A stretch of 11,642 nt of DNA from an uncultured Prevotella sp. (GCA_927910885.1 CAKMOD010000070.1:1-11642), one strand, 5' to 3'; numbered from the stretch's first letter, positions 5,552 through 11,642 are shown. The notes: generated by a model from the sequence alone, not told the origin. Program-made: numbers and translations.

Positions 5552-7450
5552 ATGGAAGAACAAATCGAAGTGAAAGAACTCGACAGTGTTGTTGTACACT
5601 TTTCTGGTGACTCAGGTGATGGTATGCAGCTTGCGGGTAACATTTTCACCACTGTCTCGGCTTCTGTCGGCAATGGTGTGTCTACTTTCCCAGACTATCC
5701 AGCTGACATCCGTGCCCCGCAAGGCTCCTTGACAGGTGTGAGTGGATTTCAGGTTCATATTGGTGCGAGCAAGGTTTATACTCCTGGTGACCTCTGTGAC
5801 GTTCTTGTAGCAATGAATGCTGCTGCGTTGAAGATGCAGTATAAACATTGCAAGCCTAACAGTACAATCATTATCGACACTGATTCATTCGGACAGCGTG
5901 ACCTTCAGAAGGCTGAGTTCCGCAGTGATGACTATCTGGGCGAGATGGGTATCGACCCTGATCGTGTAGTGGCTTGTCCGATAACAAAGATGGTGAAGGA
6001 CTGTTTGGCTGATACTGGCATGGATAATAAGTCTATGCTAAAGTGCCGTAATATGTTTGCCTTGGGTCTTGTCTGCTGGCTTTTCAGTCGTGACTTAGAG
6101 TTGGTAAACAACTATCTCGAGACAAAGTTTAAGAAGAAACCAGCCGTTGCTGAGGCGAATATAAGGGTTGTACGTGCAGGCTATGACTATGGTCATAATG
6201 TACATGCTTCTGTTCCTAATACCTATCGCATTGAATCAAAAGTGAAACAGCCTGGCCGTTATATGGATATTACGGGTAATAAGGCTACTGCATACGGTCT
6301 GATGGCAGCGGCAGAACGTGCTGGCTTGCGTCTTTTCTTAGGTTCTTATCCTATCACTCCAGCAACTGATATCTTGCATGAGTTGGCTAAGCATAAGTCA
6401 ATGGGTGTAACAACCGTACAGTGTGAGGACGAGATTGCAGGTTGTGCATCGGCTATCGGTGCTGCTTTCGCAGGTGCATTGGCTGCTACATCAACCTCTG
6501 GTCCTGGTATATGTTTGAAGAGTGAGGCAATGAACCTTGCGCTTATTGACGAGCTTCCATTGGTGATTATCGACGTACAGCGTGGTGGTCCGTCAACGGG
6601 TATGCCTACGAAGAGTGAGCAGACCGACCTCTTGCAGGTGCTTTATGGTCGTAATGGTGAGAGTCCAATGCCTGTCATTGCAGCTACAAGTCCTACCGAT
6701 TGCTTCGATGCAGCCTATAACGCTTGTAAGATTGCATTGGAACACATGACGCCAGTTGTGCTTCTTACCGATGCTTTCATTGCTAATGGTTCTTCTGCTT
6801 GGAAACTTCCAAATATCGAAGAGTTGCCAGAAATCCATCCACACTTCGTTACAGAAGACCAGAAGTATAAGTACACTCCATACAAGCGTGACCCTAAGAC
6901 ATTGGCACGTTACTGGGCTATCCCAGGTACGGAGGGCTATACACACATCCTTGGTGGTTTGGAGAAAGATGGTGAGACAGGTGCTATTTCAACCGATCCA
7001 GAGAACCATGACAAGATGGATAGGCTTCGTTGGGACAAGGTGGCACGCATTTCAGTACCTGATTTGGTTGTTCAAGGTGACGAAGAAGATGCCGACTTGC
7101 TTATTGTAGGCTTCGGTAGTACTTACGGTCATCTCTATTCTGCAATGGAAGATTTGCGTAGTAAGGGTCATAGGGTTGCTTTGGCACAGTTCAAGTATGT
7201 GAATCCATTGCCAAAGAATACTGCAGAAGTGCTTAGTCGTTACAAGAAAGTCGTTGTTGCTGAACAAAATCTTGGACAGCTTGCAGCTCTCTTGCGTATT
7301 CGTATCAACCACTTCGCTCCTTATCAGTATAACCAAGTTAAGGGTCAACCATTCGTTGTCACCGAGTTGGTTACAACTTTTGAGAAACTCCTGAAGGCTC
7401 CACTACCAAAGGAAGAAACTGGTACTTTCTATACGAAGATACTCGAGTAA
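5552..7450 (+). CDS. korA: 2-oxoglutarate (2-oxoacid):acceptor oxidoreductase, alpha subunit with fused gamma domain
   Basis: 632 residues, the usual size of the fused gamma-alpha KorA. Residues about 12-200 form the gamma domain (VVVHFSGDSGDGMQLAGN, then TFPDYPADIRAP). Residues about 243-480 are the pyruvate:ferredoxin oxidoreductase N-terminal-type domain, with GSYPITPATDILHELA at 264-279, the STSGPG loop at 314-319 and QRGGPSTGMPTKSEQTDL at 343-360, all typical of KorA. The C-terminal domain II (about 490-620) includes LIVGFGSTYGH and VAEQNLGQLA. With KorB it oxidatively decarboxylates 2-oxoglutarate to succinyl-CoA using CoA and reduces ferredoxin. In anaerobic Bacteroidota it commonly runs in the reductive direction. 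It starts 69 bp after the GH16 stop with no recognisable promoter in the gap. Substrate choice between 2-oxoglutarate and related 2-oxoacids is inferred from family resemblance. Confidence 0.93.
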   Translation: MEEQIEVKELDSVVVHFSGDSGDGMQLAGNIFTTVSASVGNGVSTFPDYPADIRAPQGSLTGVSGFQVHIGASKVYTPGDLCDVLVAMNAAALKMQYKHCKPNSTIIIDTDSFGQRDLQKAEFRSDDYLGEMGIDPDRVVACPITKMVKDCLADTGMDNKSMLKCRNMFALGLVCWLFSRDLELVNNYLETKFKKKPAVAEANIRVVRAGYDYGHNVHASVPNTYRIESKVKQPGRYMDITGNKATAYGLMAAAERAGLRLFLGSYPITPATDILHELAKHKSMGVTTVQCEDEIAGCASAIGAAFAGALAATSTSGPGICLKSEAMNLALIDELPLVIIDVQRGGPSTGMPTKSEQTDLLQVLYGRNGESPMPVIAATSPTDCFDAAYNACKIALEHMTPVVLLTDAFIANGSSAWKLPNIEELPEIHPHFVTEDQKYKYTPYKRDPKTLARYWAIPGTEGYTHILGGLEKDGETGAISTDPENHDKMDRLRWDKVARISVPDLVVQGDEEDADLLIVGFGSTYGHLYSAMEDLRSKGHRVALAQFKYVNPLPKNTAEVLSRYKKVVVAEQNLGQLAALLRIRINHFAPYQYNQVKGQPFVVTELVTTFEKLLKAPLPKEETGTFYTKILE

Positions 7451-7470
7451 GGGAGTTGACGAGTAGAATA

Positions 7471-7669
7471 GTTGACGAGTTTACAAGTTGCTTGCGACGT
7501 TGGGAAGTCTACAAGTTGGCGAGTTAACGAGTTGACAAGATGCTTGTTAATAGCCCCAAGCGAATAGAAGTAATCATAATTAAGGATTTAATGAGTTTAC
7601 AAGTTGACGAGTTAACGAGTTTACAAGATGCTTGTTAATAATTCTAAGCGAATAGGAGTAATCATAATT
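7471..7669 (+). repeat. two 74-bp direct repeats plus a partial copy between korA and korB
   Basis: Copies at 7508-7581 and 7596-7669 differ at about 8 of 74 positions. Shared blocks include ACAAGTTG, CGAGTTAACGAGTT, ACAAGATGCTTGTTAATA, AAGCGAATAG and AGTAATCATAATT. A third, partial unit at 7471-7490 (GTTGACGAGTTTACAAGTTG) precedes them. There are also shorter internal repeats of the GAGTT(A/G)ACGAGTT type. No reading frame makes sense across them. Confidence 0.85.
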
Positions 7670-7720
7670 GTGAATTATGAATTCTGAATTGTGAATTACA
7701 AACAGTGAATTCTGAATTAA
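7669..7720 (+). repeat. short GTGAATT(A/C)TGAATT repeat cluster before korB
   Basis: Successive units TGTGAATTATGAATTCTG, TTGTGAATTAC and AGTGAATTCTGAATT repeat the hexamer TGAATT at a spacing of about 8-10 bp. This belongs to a different repeat type from the adjacent 74-bp copies and ends 11 bp before the korB ATG. Confidence 0.7.
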
Positions 7721-7730
7721 AATAAAAGTC

Positions 7731-8740
7731 ATGAATCAATATACAGCACAAGATTTTAAGAAGGGACAACCACGTTGGTGTCCTGGCTGTGGCGACCATT
7801 TCTTCCTTGCCAGTTTGCAGAAAGCAATGGCAGAGTTAGGTGTTCCACCTTATGAAACAGCCGTTATCAGTGGTATCGGATGCTCAAGCCGATTACCTTA
7901 TTATGCTAATACATACGCTATGCAGACCATTCACGGTCGTGCAGCAGCCATCTCTACAGGTGCAAAGGTGACGAATCCAAACCTTACCATTGGCAGGTTT
8001 CGGGCGATGGTGATGCACTTGCCATTGGTGGTAACCACTTTATCCATGCGATGCGCCGTAATGTGGACCTGAATATGATTCTTCTGAATAATCGTATCTA
8101 TGGTCTAACGAAGGGACAGTATTCACCAACCAGTCCGCGTGGCTTTGTTTCTAAGTCAAGTCCTTACGGTACAACAGAAGACCCATTCCACCCAGCAGAA
8201 CTCTGCTTTGGTGCTCGTGGTAACTTCTTCGCACGTAGTGTTGCCAGTGATAACACTGAAACAATCGCTATCCTTAAGGCTGCTTATCAGCATAAGGGAG
8301 CTGCCGTTTGCGAGATCTTGCAGAACTGTGTTATCTTCAACGATGGCTGTCACACCTCTGTTTACACCTCACAAGGTCGTAAGGAGAATGCTATCTATGT
8401 TAGACATGGTGAGCCATTAATCTTCGGTGCAGACAATGAGTTTGGACTTGTACAAGAAGGCTTTGGCTTGAAGGTGGTTAAGATCGGTGAGAATGGTATT
8501 ACTCGCGATGACATCCTCGTACATGATGCCCACTGTCAGGATAATACCTTGCAGCTGAAACTCGCAATGATGAGCAATGAGAACGGCTTCCCCGTAGCTC
8601 TCGGAGTTATTCGTGACGTTGAAGCACCTACCTATGACGCTGCTGTCAATCAGCAGATAGAGGAGGTGAAGGCACAGAAGCATTACCATACCTTTATGGA
8701 GATGCTCGAGACCAACGATATTTGGGAGGTTAAGGAATAA
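7731..8740 (+). pseudogene. korB: 2-oxoglutarate (2-oxoacid):acceptor oxidoreductase, beta subunit, split by one missing base
   Basis: The first frame (7731-8072) carries RWCPGCGDHFFLASL at residues 15-29 (the CxxC iron-sulphur/TPP subunit signature) and SGIGCSSRLPYY at 47-58, and reads correctly to TNPNLTI at residue 87. It then goes out of phase. The other frame, ending at 8740, continues with GDGDALAIGGNHFIHA and LNNRIYGLTKGQYSPTS, the thiamine-diphosphate binding region. Changing ATTGG at 7989-7993 to ATTTGG restores ...LTIWQVSGDGD and one 336-residue protein, the expected KorB length. As sequenced, the product would lose the TPP site and be inactive. Since the partner korA is intact and the pathway is central in anaerobic Bacteroidota, a base-calling error is the likelier cause. 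The gene sits 280 bp after korA instead of adjoining it. Confidence 0.9.
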
Positions 8741-8760
8741 GAATTTAAGACAAAATATAC

Positions 8761-8791
8761 TTGCTTAGAAAGAGGAAAAGATGTATCTTTG
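8761..8791 (+). promoter_or_regulatory. strong Bacteroidota promoter of the LytTR gene
   Basis: TTG at 8761-8763, a 20-bp spacer, then TATCTTTG at 8784-8791: a full match to the TTG/TAnnTTTG consensus. It lies just after the korB stop and would give a leader of about 20 nt before the ATG at 8817, so the regulator is transcribed independently of kor. Confidence 0.8.
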
Positions 8792-8816
8792 TGGACAACC
8801 AACCATTTAAGACATC

Positions 8817-9650
8817 ATGAGTAGACTAACCTCATTTCTACATAGCAGGTGTACGATACAGACAAATGCCACTTCCTGGCGCACGAGTGTTGCGTTAGGA
8901 GTTGGCATTTTCTTGTTTCTTTACCTCCTACAACCATTTGGAATCAGCCAGTATCGGGGTAATACATTCCTGATGTGTCTTGGTTTTTGTGTCATGACCA
9001 TCTTCGTTCAGTGGCTTTGTGCTTTCCTTTTCTTCAAAAGACCATTACGAAAAAATGTCCCAATCACCAATGGTTATGTAATTCTTTATAGTGTTGCTAT
9101 TGAGTTGGCAATGGCTATCTCTATGACGCTCTATGCAGCTTTCTTCTTCCAAATGCCATTAACATGGCGGCTATTCAGTATATTTTTTTATTGGACTTTC
9201 CTTGTTTGGGTAATCGTTACAGCTATTTTTACGTTGGTAAACTATAACCGTATGTTGAATAGTAGACTGGAAGAAATGATAAAGAAGACTACAGATGAGC
9301 AGGAGGATATTCTTATTACATTGCATGATCAGAACCTGCGTGGAACCGACCTCACATTGCCTATCAACAATCTACTCTATATCGAAGCTCGAAAAAACAA
9401 TGTCTGCGTATGTTATCTAAAAGAAGGTAAGATACAAAAAACCGAACTTCGTTCTACGTTGACAGCCTTGAAAGATGACCTCCCTTACGATAATATCTTT
9501 CAGTGTCACCGTTCCTTCCTTGTGAATATCAATAACATTACTTCTGCAAAAGGCAATTCTAACGGCTATCAGCTGCGCCTTTCAGGTTGTGATGACTTCA
9601 TCCCTGTCTCTCGCACCTTTGTTCCCGGTCTTCGCCACTTCGTTGGTTAA
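8817..9650 (+). CDS. membrane-anchored LytTR-family transcriptional regulator
   Basis: 277 residues. Four hydrophobic segments (about 24-40, 51-73, 88-111 and 117-142) form an N-terminal membrane domain. A polar helical linker follows (about 145-175, LNSRLEEMIKKTTDEQE), then a LytTR DNA-binding domain (about 178-277). The latter shows NNLLYIEARKNNVCVCY at 184-200, LRSTLTALKDDLP at 211-223, FQCHRSFLVNINNI at 228-241 and FIPVSRTFVPGLR at 261-273, all core LytTR positions. There is no receiver domain, so it is a one-component TM-LytTR regulator of the kind common in Bacteroidota, sensing something at the membrane or working with a partner protein. It has its own consensus promoter. No LytTR-type direct-repeat binding site or partner gene is recognised nearby. 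Confidence 0.9.
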   Translation: MSRLTSFLHSRCTIQTNATSWRTSVALGVGIFLFLYLLQPFGISQYRGNTFLMCLGFCVMTIFVQWLCAFLFFKRPLRKNVPITNGYVILYSVAIELAMAISMTLYAAFFFQMPLTWRLFSIFFYWTFLVWVIVTAIFTLVNYNRMLNSRLEEMIKKTTDEQEDILITLHDQNLRGTDLTLPINNLLYIEARKNNVCVCYLKEGKIQKTELRSTLTALKDDLPYDNIFQCHRSFLVNINNITSAKGNSNGYQLRLSGCDDFIPVSRTFVPGLRHFVG

Positions 9651-9750
9651 TATCTATCCATTAGCATGTTTTTCTATTTTTTACAAACAGCTTATTCCCT
9701 TATCAATAGATATTTGTAAACTATTTTCATACTCCTCAAAATCAATCCAT

Positions 9751-9846
9751 GCTCTTTTGGCTTCTAAAAGACGCCTAATTGACTTGCAAAAGGTGCCCTT
9801 TTGAAGTCCAACTAACGCTCTTTTGAAGTCCAATTAAGCACCTTTT
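9751..9846 (+). repeat. repeat cassette with GC(T/C)CTTTTG-AAGTCCAA-(C/T)TAA units
   Basis: Three related units: GCTCTTTTGGCTTC at 9751, GCCCTTTTGAAGTCCAACTA at 9795 and GCTCTTTTGAAGTCCAATTA at 9817; the last two are 22 bp apart. The latter pair is enclosed by a perfect 9-bp inverted repeat, AAAAGGTGC at 9788-9796 and GCACCTTTT at 9838-9846. From memory, similar strings occur between genes in several Prevotella genomes; I could not check this. Confidence 0.65.
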
Positions 9847-9860
9847 TCTTTACTGCTTTA

Positions 9861-9885
9861 TAACCAACTGATTTCGTGTTGGTTA
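9861..9885 (+). terminator. possible terminator hairpin downstream of the LytTR gene
   Basis: TAACCAAC at 9861-9868 pairs perfectly with GTTGGTTA at 9878-9885 around a 9-nt loop, followed by CAAGTTTATTTTTTA. The stem is weak (3 of 8 G-C pairs) and lies 210 bp after the stop codon, so the role is uncertain. Confidence 0.35.
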
Positions 9886-10160
9886 CAAGTTTATTTTTTA
9901 TCTGTATTTTTGGCCTTATTTATACCTATTTTGTTTGAAAATATGTAATGATTTTCAAGTAGTTATCTTTTGAGTTATTAAAGTAAATAAGCGGCTCTGT
10001 GTCGGCGGATGATAATAGAATAGAAAGCTGAGAAACTTAGCTATGCGTTTGTTTAATGAGCAACTTAGGTTTTTCTGTCAAAGGTATACGTAAAGCATTC
10101 ATACATTTAACGGAAAAACTATTTGTATTGATTAATATGATGTGGCCGTTAGCAAAATTA

Positions 10161-10297
10161 CTGGTTTTTCAGAGCATTTATGTTACGGTTCAATTGATAA
10201 TCTCGGCATACTGCTGGCTGACAGTTTCACGCAACAATCACATCTCTTCCGTCATATCTTGTAATACTTTTGATATGTCCGTAACTTGCTCTTTCAT
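10161..10297 (-). pseudogene. decayed N-terminus of a transposase-like protein (IS66 TnpC type?)
   Basis: The minus-strand ATG at 10297-10295 opens MKEQVTDISKVLQDMTEEM, then TGA, then LLRETVSQQYAEIIN in the same frame, another TGA, and LNRNINALKNQ in the next frame. The jump is explained if AATTG at 10190-10195 had been AATTTG. A coiled-coil start of this kind, with 'LNxxIxxL', resembles the N-terminus of Bacteroidota IS66-type TnpC transposases. Nothing further of the element is recognisable downstream, and I see no terminal inverted repeats. The identification is based on a short, low-complexity coiled coil and could be wrong. Confidence 0.33.
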
Positions 10298-10470
10298 AGG
10301 TATAAAGGTACAAAGAAAATCTGAAATACGCAAGAAAATTGAGCATCTTTATAGTCTTTATACGAAGATTTTAGAGGAAAAAATACAAACAGGTTAATAC
10401 CGCTGAATGGTTACCAAATACAGTTAAAATATCAAGAAAACATTAATTTAAAAAAAAAACTTTTTTTTCA

Positions 10471-10501
10471 TTGTTATAAATAAAAATTATTTATATATTT
10501 G
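10471..10501 (+). promoter_or_regulatory. consensus Bacteroidota promoter ahead of the toxin/immunity remains
   Basis: TTG at 10471-10473, 20-bp spacer, TATATTTG at 10494-10501. Both boxes and the spacing match the consensus as well as the LytTR promoter does. Transcription would begin near 10508 and run through the toxin-1 tail into the immunity gene. Confidence 0.65.
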
Positions 10502-10538
10502 TACCATACTTGCTACTATAAACAAAATAATAATTTGA

Positions 10539-10643
10539 GAAATACAAAAATTTCCTTATGATAATTGGCGCACTGCTGATCCAGGACATATTCATTATAA
10601 ATGGCGATTAAATGATGAAGACTCATGGCATTGGTTTCGTTAA
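10539..10643 (+). pseudogene. C-terminal tail of a polymorphic-type toxin (toxin 1 remnant)
   Basis: An open frame after the TGA at 10536-10538 reads EIQKFPYDNWRTADPGHIHY, then a Trp-rich end DSWHWFR before TAA at 10641-10643. It has no start codon and is only about 34 residues. The dense W/H/D/R content and the placement 20 bp before an immunity-like gene suggest the last part of a secreted toxin domain whose body has been lost. No rhs core sequence is found immediately upstream; instead the promoter at 10471-10501 is there, implying a deletion joined the promoter to the toxin tail. The toxin family is not recognised. Confidence 0.45.
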
Positions 10644-10663
10644 ATATTAAGTAGTACAAATTT

Positions 10664-11072
10664 ATGAAATATTTTATTTTAAAGTGGTCATCAGAAAAAA
10701 AAGCAGAACAATAAAACAAAACGAAGCTTATGGTGTCGTTTGCTGCATAAGATGATCGTTCCACTCAGTGCAAATCCTGATTTTGATGATAAAATAGAGG
10801 ATGTTACTCTATGGTTTATTGAATATGACGATGTGGTAAATCATATTGCAAACAGAGAAATTGGATTTGCTAAAGATGGTAGGATTATTGTAAAAATGCC
10901 AGACGATAGAAATTATGGTTATTGGCTGGATACAAATTGCGAATTGGAAGATTTCAAAAAGATGGGTATAAATATGATAACCGAAAAAGAATTTAACGAC
11001 TTATGGAATTCGGTCTATTACGATAGAGAAGCAAAAGAATTCAAGCAGACTGTTATCAAAAATGGAGACTAA
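10664..11072 (+). pseudogene. probable immunity protein 1, frame broken in an A8 run (106-residue part intact)
   Basis: The clean open frame runs from an ATG at 10752 (or TTG at 10740) to TAA at 11070-11072 and contains DFDDKIEDVTLWFIEYDD, REIGFAKDGRIIVKMP, RNYGYWLDTN and TEKEFNDLW. This W-IE-D / REIG / NYGYW pattern resembles small cytosolic immunity proteins found beside rhs-type toxins. Upstream, an ATG at 10664 starts MKYFILKWSSEKK and dies at once. Removing one A from the eight at 10695-10702 joins it through RSLWCRLLHK to the main frame, giving 135 residues. That start is 20 nt after the toxin-1 stop, the usual toxin-immunity spacing. It is therefore likely an intact immunity gene hidden by a homopolymer miscount, or a gene that now begins at 10752. 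Immunity function is inferred from context and pattern. Confidence 0.6.
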
Positions 11073-11083
11073 AGAATGTATGC

Positions 11084-11241
11084 AATCTTGCCTTCACGGA
11101 CATTTTGGGCAGCATCCTTTACGTTATGGATGAGAAGGGCACGAAAGTCTTCGATGCTTCATACGATGCGTGGGGGTAAGCAGACGGAAACGCTCAACAC
11201 CATTGGGCCTGCACTGTGGTTGCATGGGGCATGAGATGCAT
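11084..11241 (+). pseudogene. rhs/YD-repeat core fragment
   Basis: Frame 1 reads FTDILGSILYVMDEKGTK and then VFDASYDAWG, the typical end of the rhs-associated core, before stopping. If GGGGG at 11172-11176 were GGGG, it continues KQTETLNTIG. If GGG at 11205-11207 were GG, it continues GLHCGCMGHEM, recognisable as the conserved GLHRGYTGHE with R-to-C and Y-to-C changes. The core then ends abruptly after GHEM; the expected LINxNGRxYDPxLGRF and DPSG segments are absent. It is a short piece of a large secreted polymorphic toxin, placed directly behind immunity gene 1 (stop at 11072) and directly in front of a new toxin domain. It has no start codon and is not expected to be expressed on its own. 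Confidence 0.75.
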
Positions 11242-11540
11242 AAAAAGCGGATTGGGTTTATTCCACGAATTTAGCAAATTGCAAAATAGAACAGTTCAAT
11301 TTGGTAATAACCCTAACCAAGTGCATCATACATTTAGACATGTGGATGATATGGGTCTTAACAGAAACATGGTGCGAAGTTCCGTTATAAATGATTTGAA
11401 ACGTATAAGTAATATTCCTGTAGGTAAACCAGTGAATAGAATAATAAATGTGTCAGGGTGACAAACTTCAATATACTGTATTCAAAAGGTTGGAGAATGG
11501 TGAATATATTTATAATATAGGTCGGATTTATGGAATATAA
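11242..11540 (+). pseudogene. toxin 2: C-terminal toxin domain attached to the rhs fragment
   Basis: From about 11242 the frame reads KSGLGLFHEFSKLQNRTVQF, then NQVHHTFRHVDDMGLNRN, SSVINDLKRIS and GKPVNRIINVSG before a TGA at 11459. Dropping one G from GGG at 11456-11458 continues DKLQYTVFKRLENGEYIYN and IGRIYGI to TAA at 11538-11540. Dropping one A from the five at 11242-11246 also joins it in frame to the rhs core. The result is about 98 residues with a histidine-rich HH-x2-RH motif and a beta-rich end, like small nuclease-type toxin tips of Bacteroidota rhs proteins. I cannot place it in a named family. Its stop overlaps the start of the next gene by 11 nt, which fits a toxin-immunity pair. 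Confidence 0.6.
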
Positions 11541-11642
11541 AAGAAAATTTTACTTCTGAGGAAGTAGCTCTTATTGCCTTTCTAGCGTCCAAAGCTCAAT
11601 TCCAATTAGAAAGTAATTGGGAAAATAAATTTATCGCTTATC
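11530..11642 (+). CDS. probable immunity protein 2, N-terminal part (cut by window edge, frame shift near start)
   Basis: The ATG at 11530-11532 overlaps the toxin-2 stop and reads MEYK; in that frame it soon ends. The frame shifted by one base (AAAA to AAA at 11539-11542) continues ENFTSEEVALIAFLASKAQF and ESNWENKFIAY without a stop to the window edge. The position, overlap and acidic helical character fit an immunity protein for toxin 2. The family is not recognised and most of the gene lies outside the window. Without the indel the frame has no obvious start codon, so either the sequence has one extra A or the gene is broken. Confidence 0.5.

Larger units (their letters stand above)
9651..10470. 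other. about 820 bp without an intact gene: repeats, hairpins and a transposase relic
   Basis: This stretch holds the repeat cassette at 9751-9846, the hairpin at 9861-9885, an 8-bp AT-rich inverted repeat (TTGAAAAT at 9935-9942 with ATTTTCAA at 9951-9958) and the minus-strand transposase relic at 10161-10297. The 113-residue plus-strand frame at 10056-10397 is not convincing. From 10440 there is an A10-C-T8 tract leading into a promoter. I see no intact gene. Confidence 0.5.

Noticed and set aside
7508..7669. Insertion sequence or MITE between korA and korB
   Set aside because: The two 74-bp copies are direct, not inverted, and no terminal inverted repeats or target duplication are seen, so they are better called tandem/direct repeats.
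8051..8740. A separate gene starting at MRRNVDLNM
   Set aside because: It is the C-terminal two thirds of KorB; the sequence upstream in the same frame continues the conserved TPP motif, so a separate start is not credible.
10056..10397. 113-residue plus-strand open frame
   Set aside because: Composition is erratic, no family is recognised, and the minus strand in the same interval carries a more protein-like coiled-coil frame; probably a shadow of that decayed gene.

Overview
The window looks like a chromosomal segment of a Bacteroidota bacterium, most probably an oral or gut Prevotella (or close relative). The evidence is TTG/TAnnTTTG promoters instead of sigma70 -10 boxes, few Shine-Dalgarno sites, an AT-rich genome, a GH16 enzyme with a Prevotella-like C-terminal tail, a KorA/KorB 2-oxoacid:ferredoxin oxidoreductase, a membrane-anchored LytTR regulator, and Bacteroidota-style rhs toxin debris. 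The genus is inferred from remembered family features, not from a search.

Layout. (1) 1-1950, minus strand: polysaccharide deacetylase, then a GT2 polyprenyl-phosphate glycosyltransferase, then a GtrA-like membrane protein that runs off the left edge; a cell-envelope glycan modification operon. (2) 2160-2371: two inverted repeats in a gene-poor stretch. (3) 2434-3694, minus: dinD (DNA-damage-inducible protein D) split by one missing base, an 88-residue unknown gene overlapping its start, and a very small upstream reading frame; a TAnnTTTG promoter lies at 3726-3733. (4) 3761-4477: a gene tail, an exact 22-bp-period array of TTTTCATGAAAA palindromes, and the leader of the next gene. (5) 4478-5482, plus: secreted GH16 glucanase. 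(6) 5552-8740, plus: korA and korB, separated by 280 bp of repeats, with korB broken by one missing T just before its thiamine-diphosphate motif. (7) 8761-9650, plus: a well-formed promoter and a four-helix TM-LytTR regulator. (8) 9651-10470: repeats, hairpins and a decayed transposase start. (9) 10471-11642, plus: a consensus promoter followed by remains of a polymorphic-toxin locus: toxin-1 tail, immunity-1, an rhs core fragment fused to a toxin-2 domain, and the start of immunity-2.

The most notable points are the toxin/immunity cassette array at the right end and the repeated pattern of single-base differences in homopolymer runs that break dinD, korB, both immunity genes and the rhs/toxin frame. 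Because a core metabolic gene is affected in the same way as accessory genes, a systematic sequencing or assembly artefact is at least as likely as real decay, and several 'pseudogenes' here may be intact in the organism.
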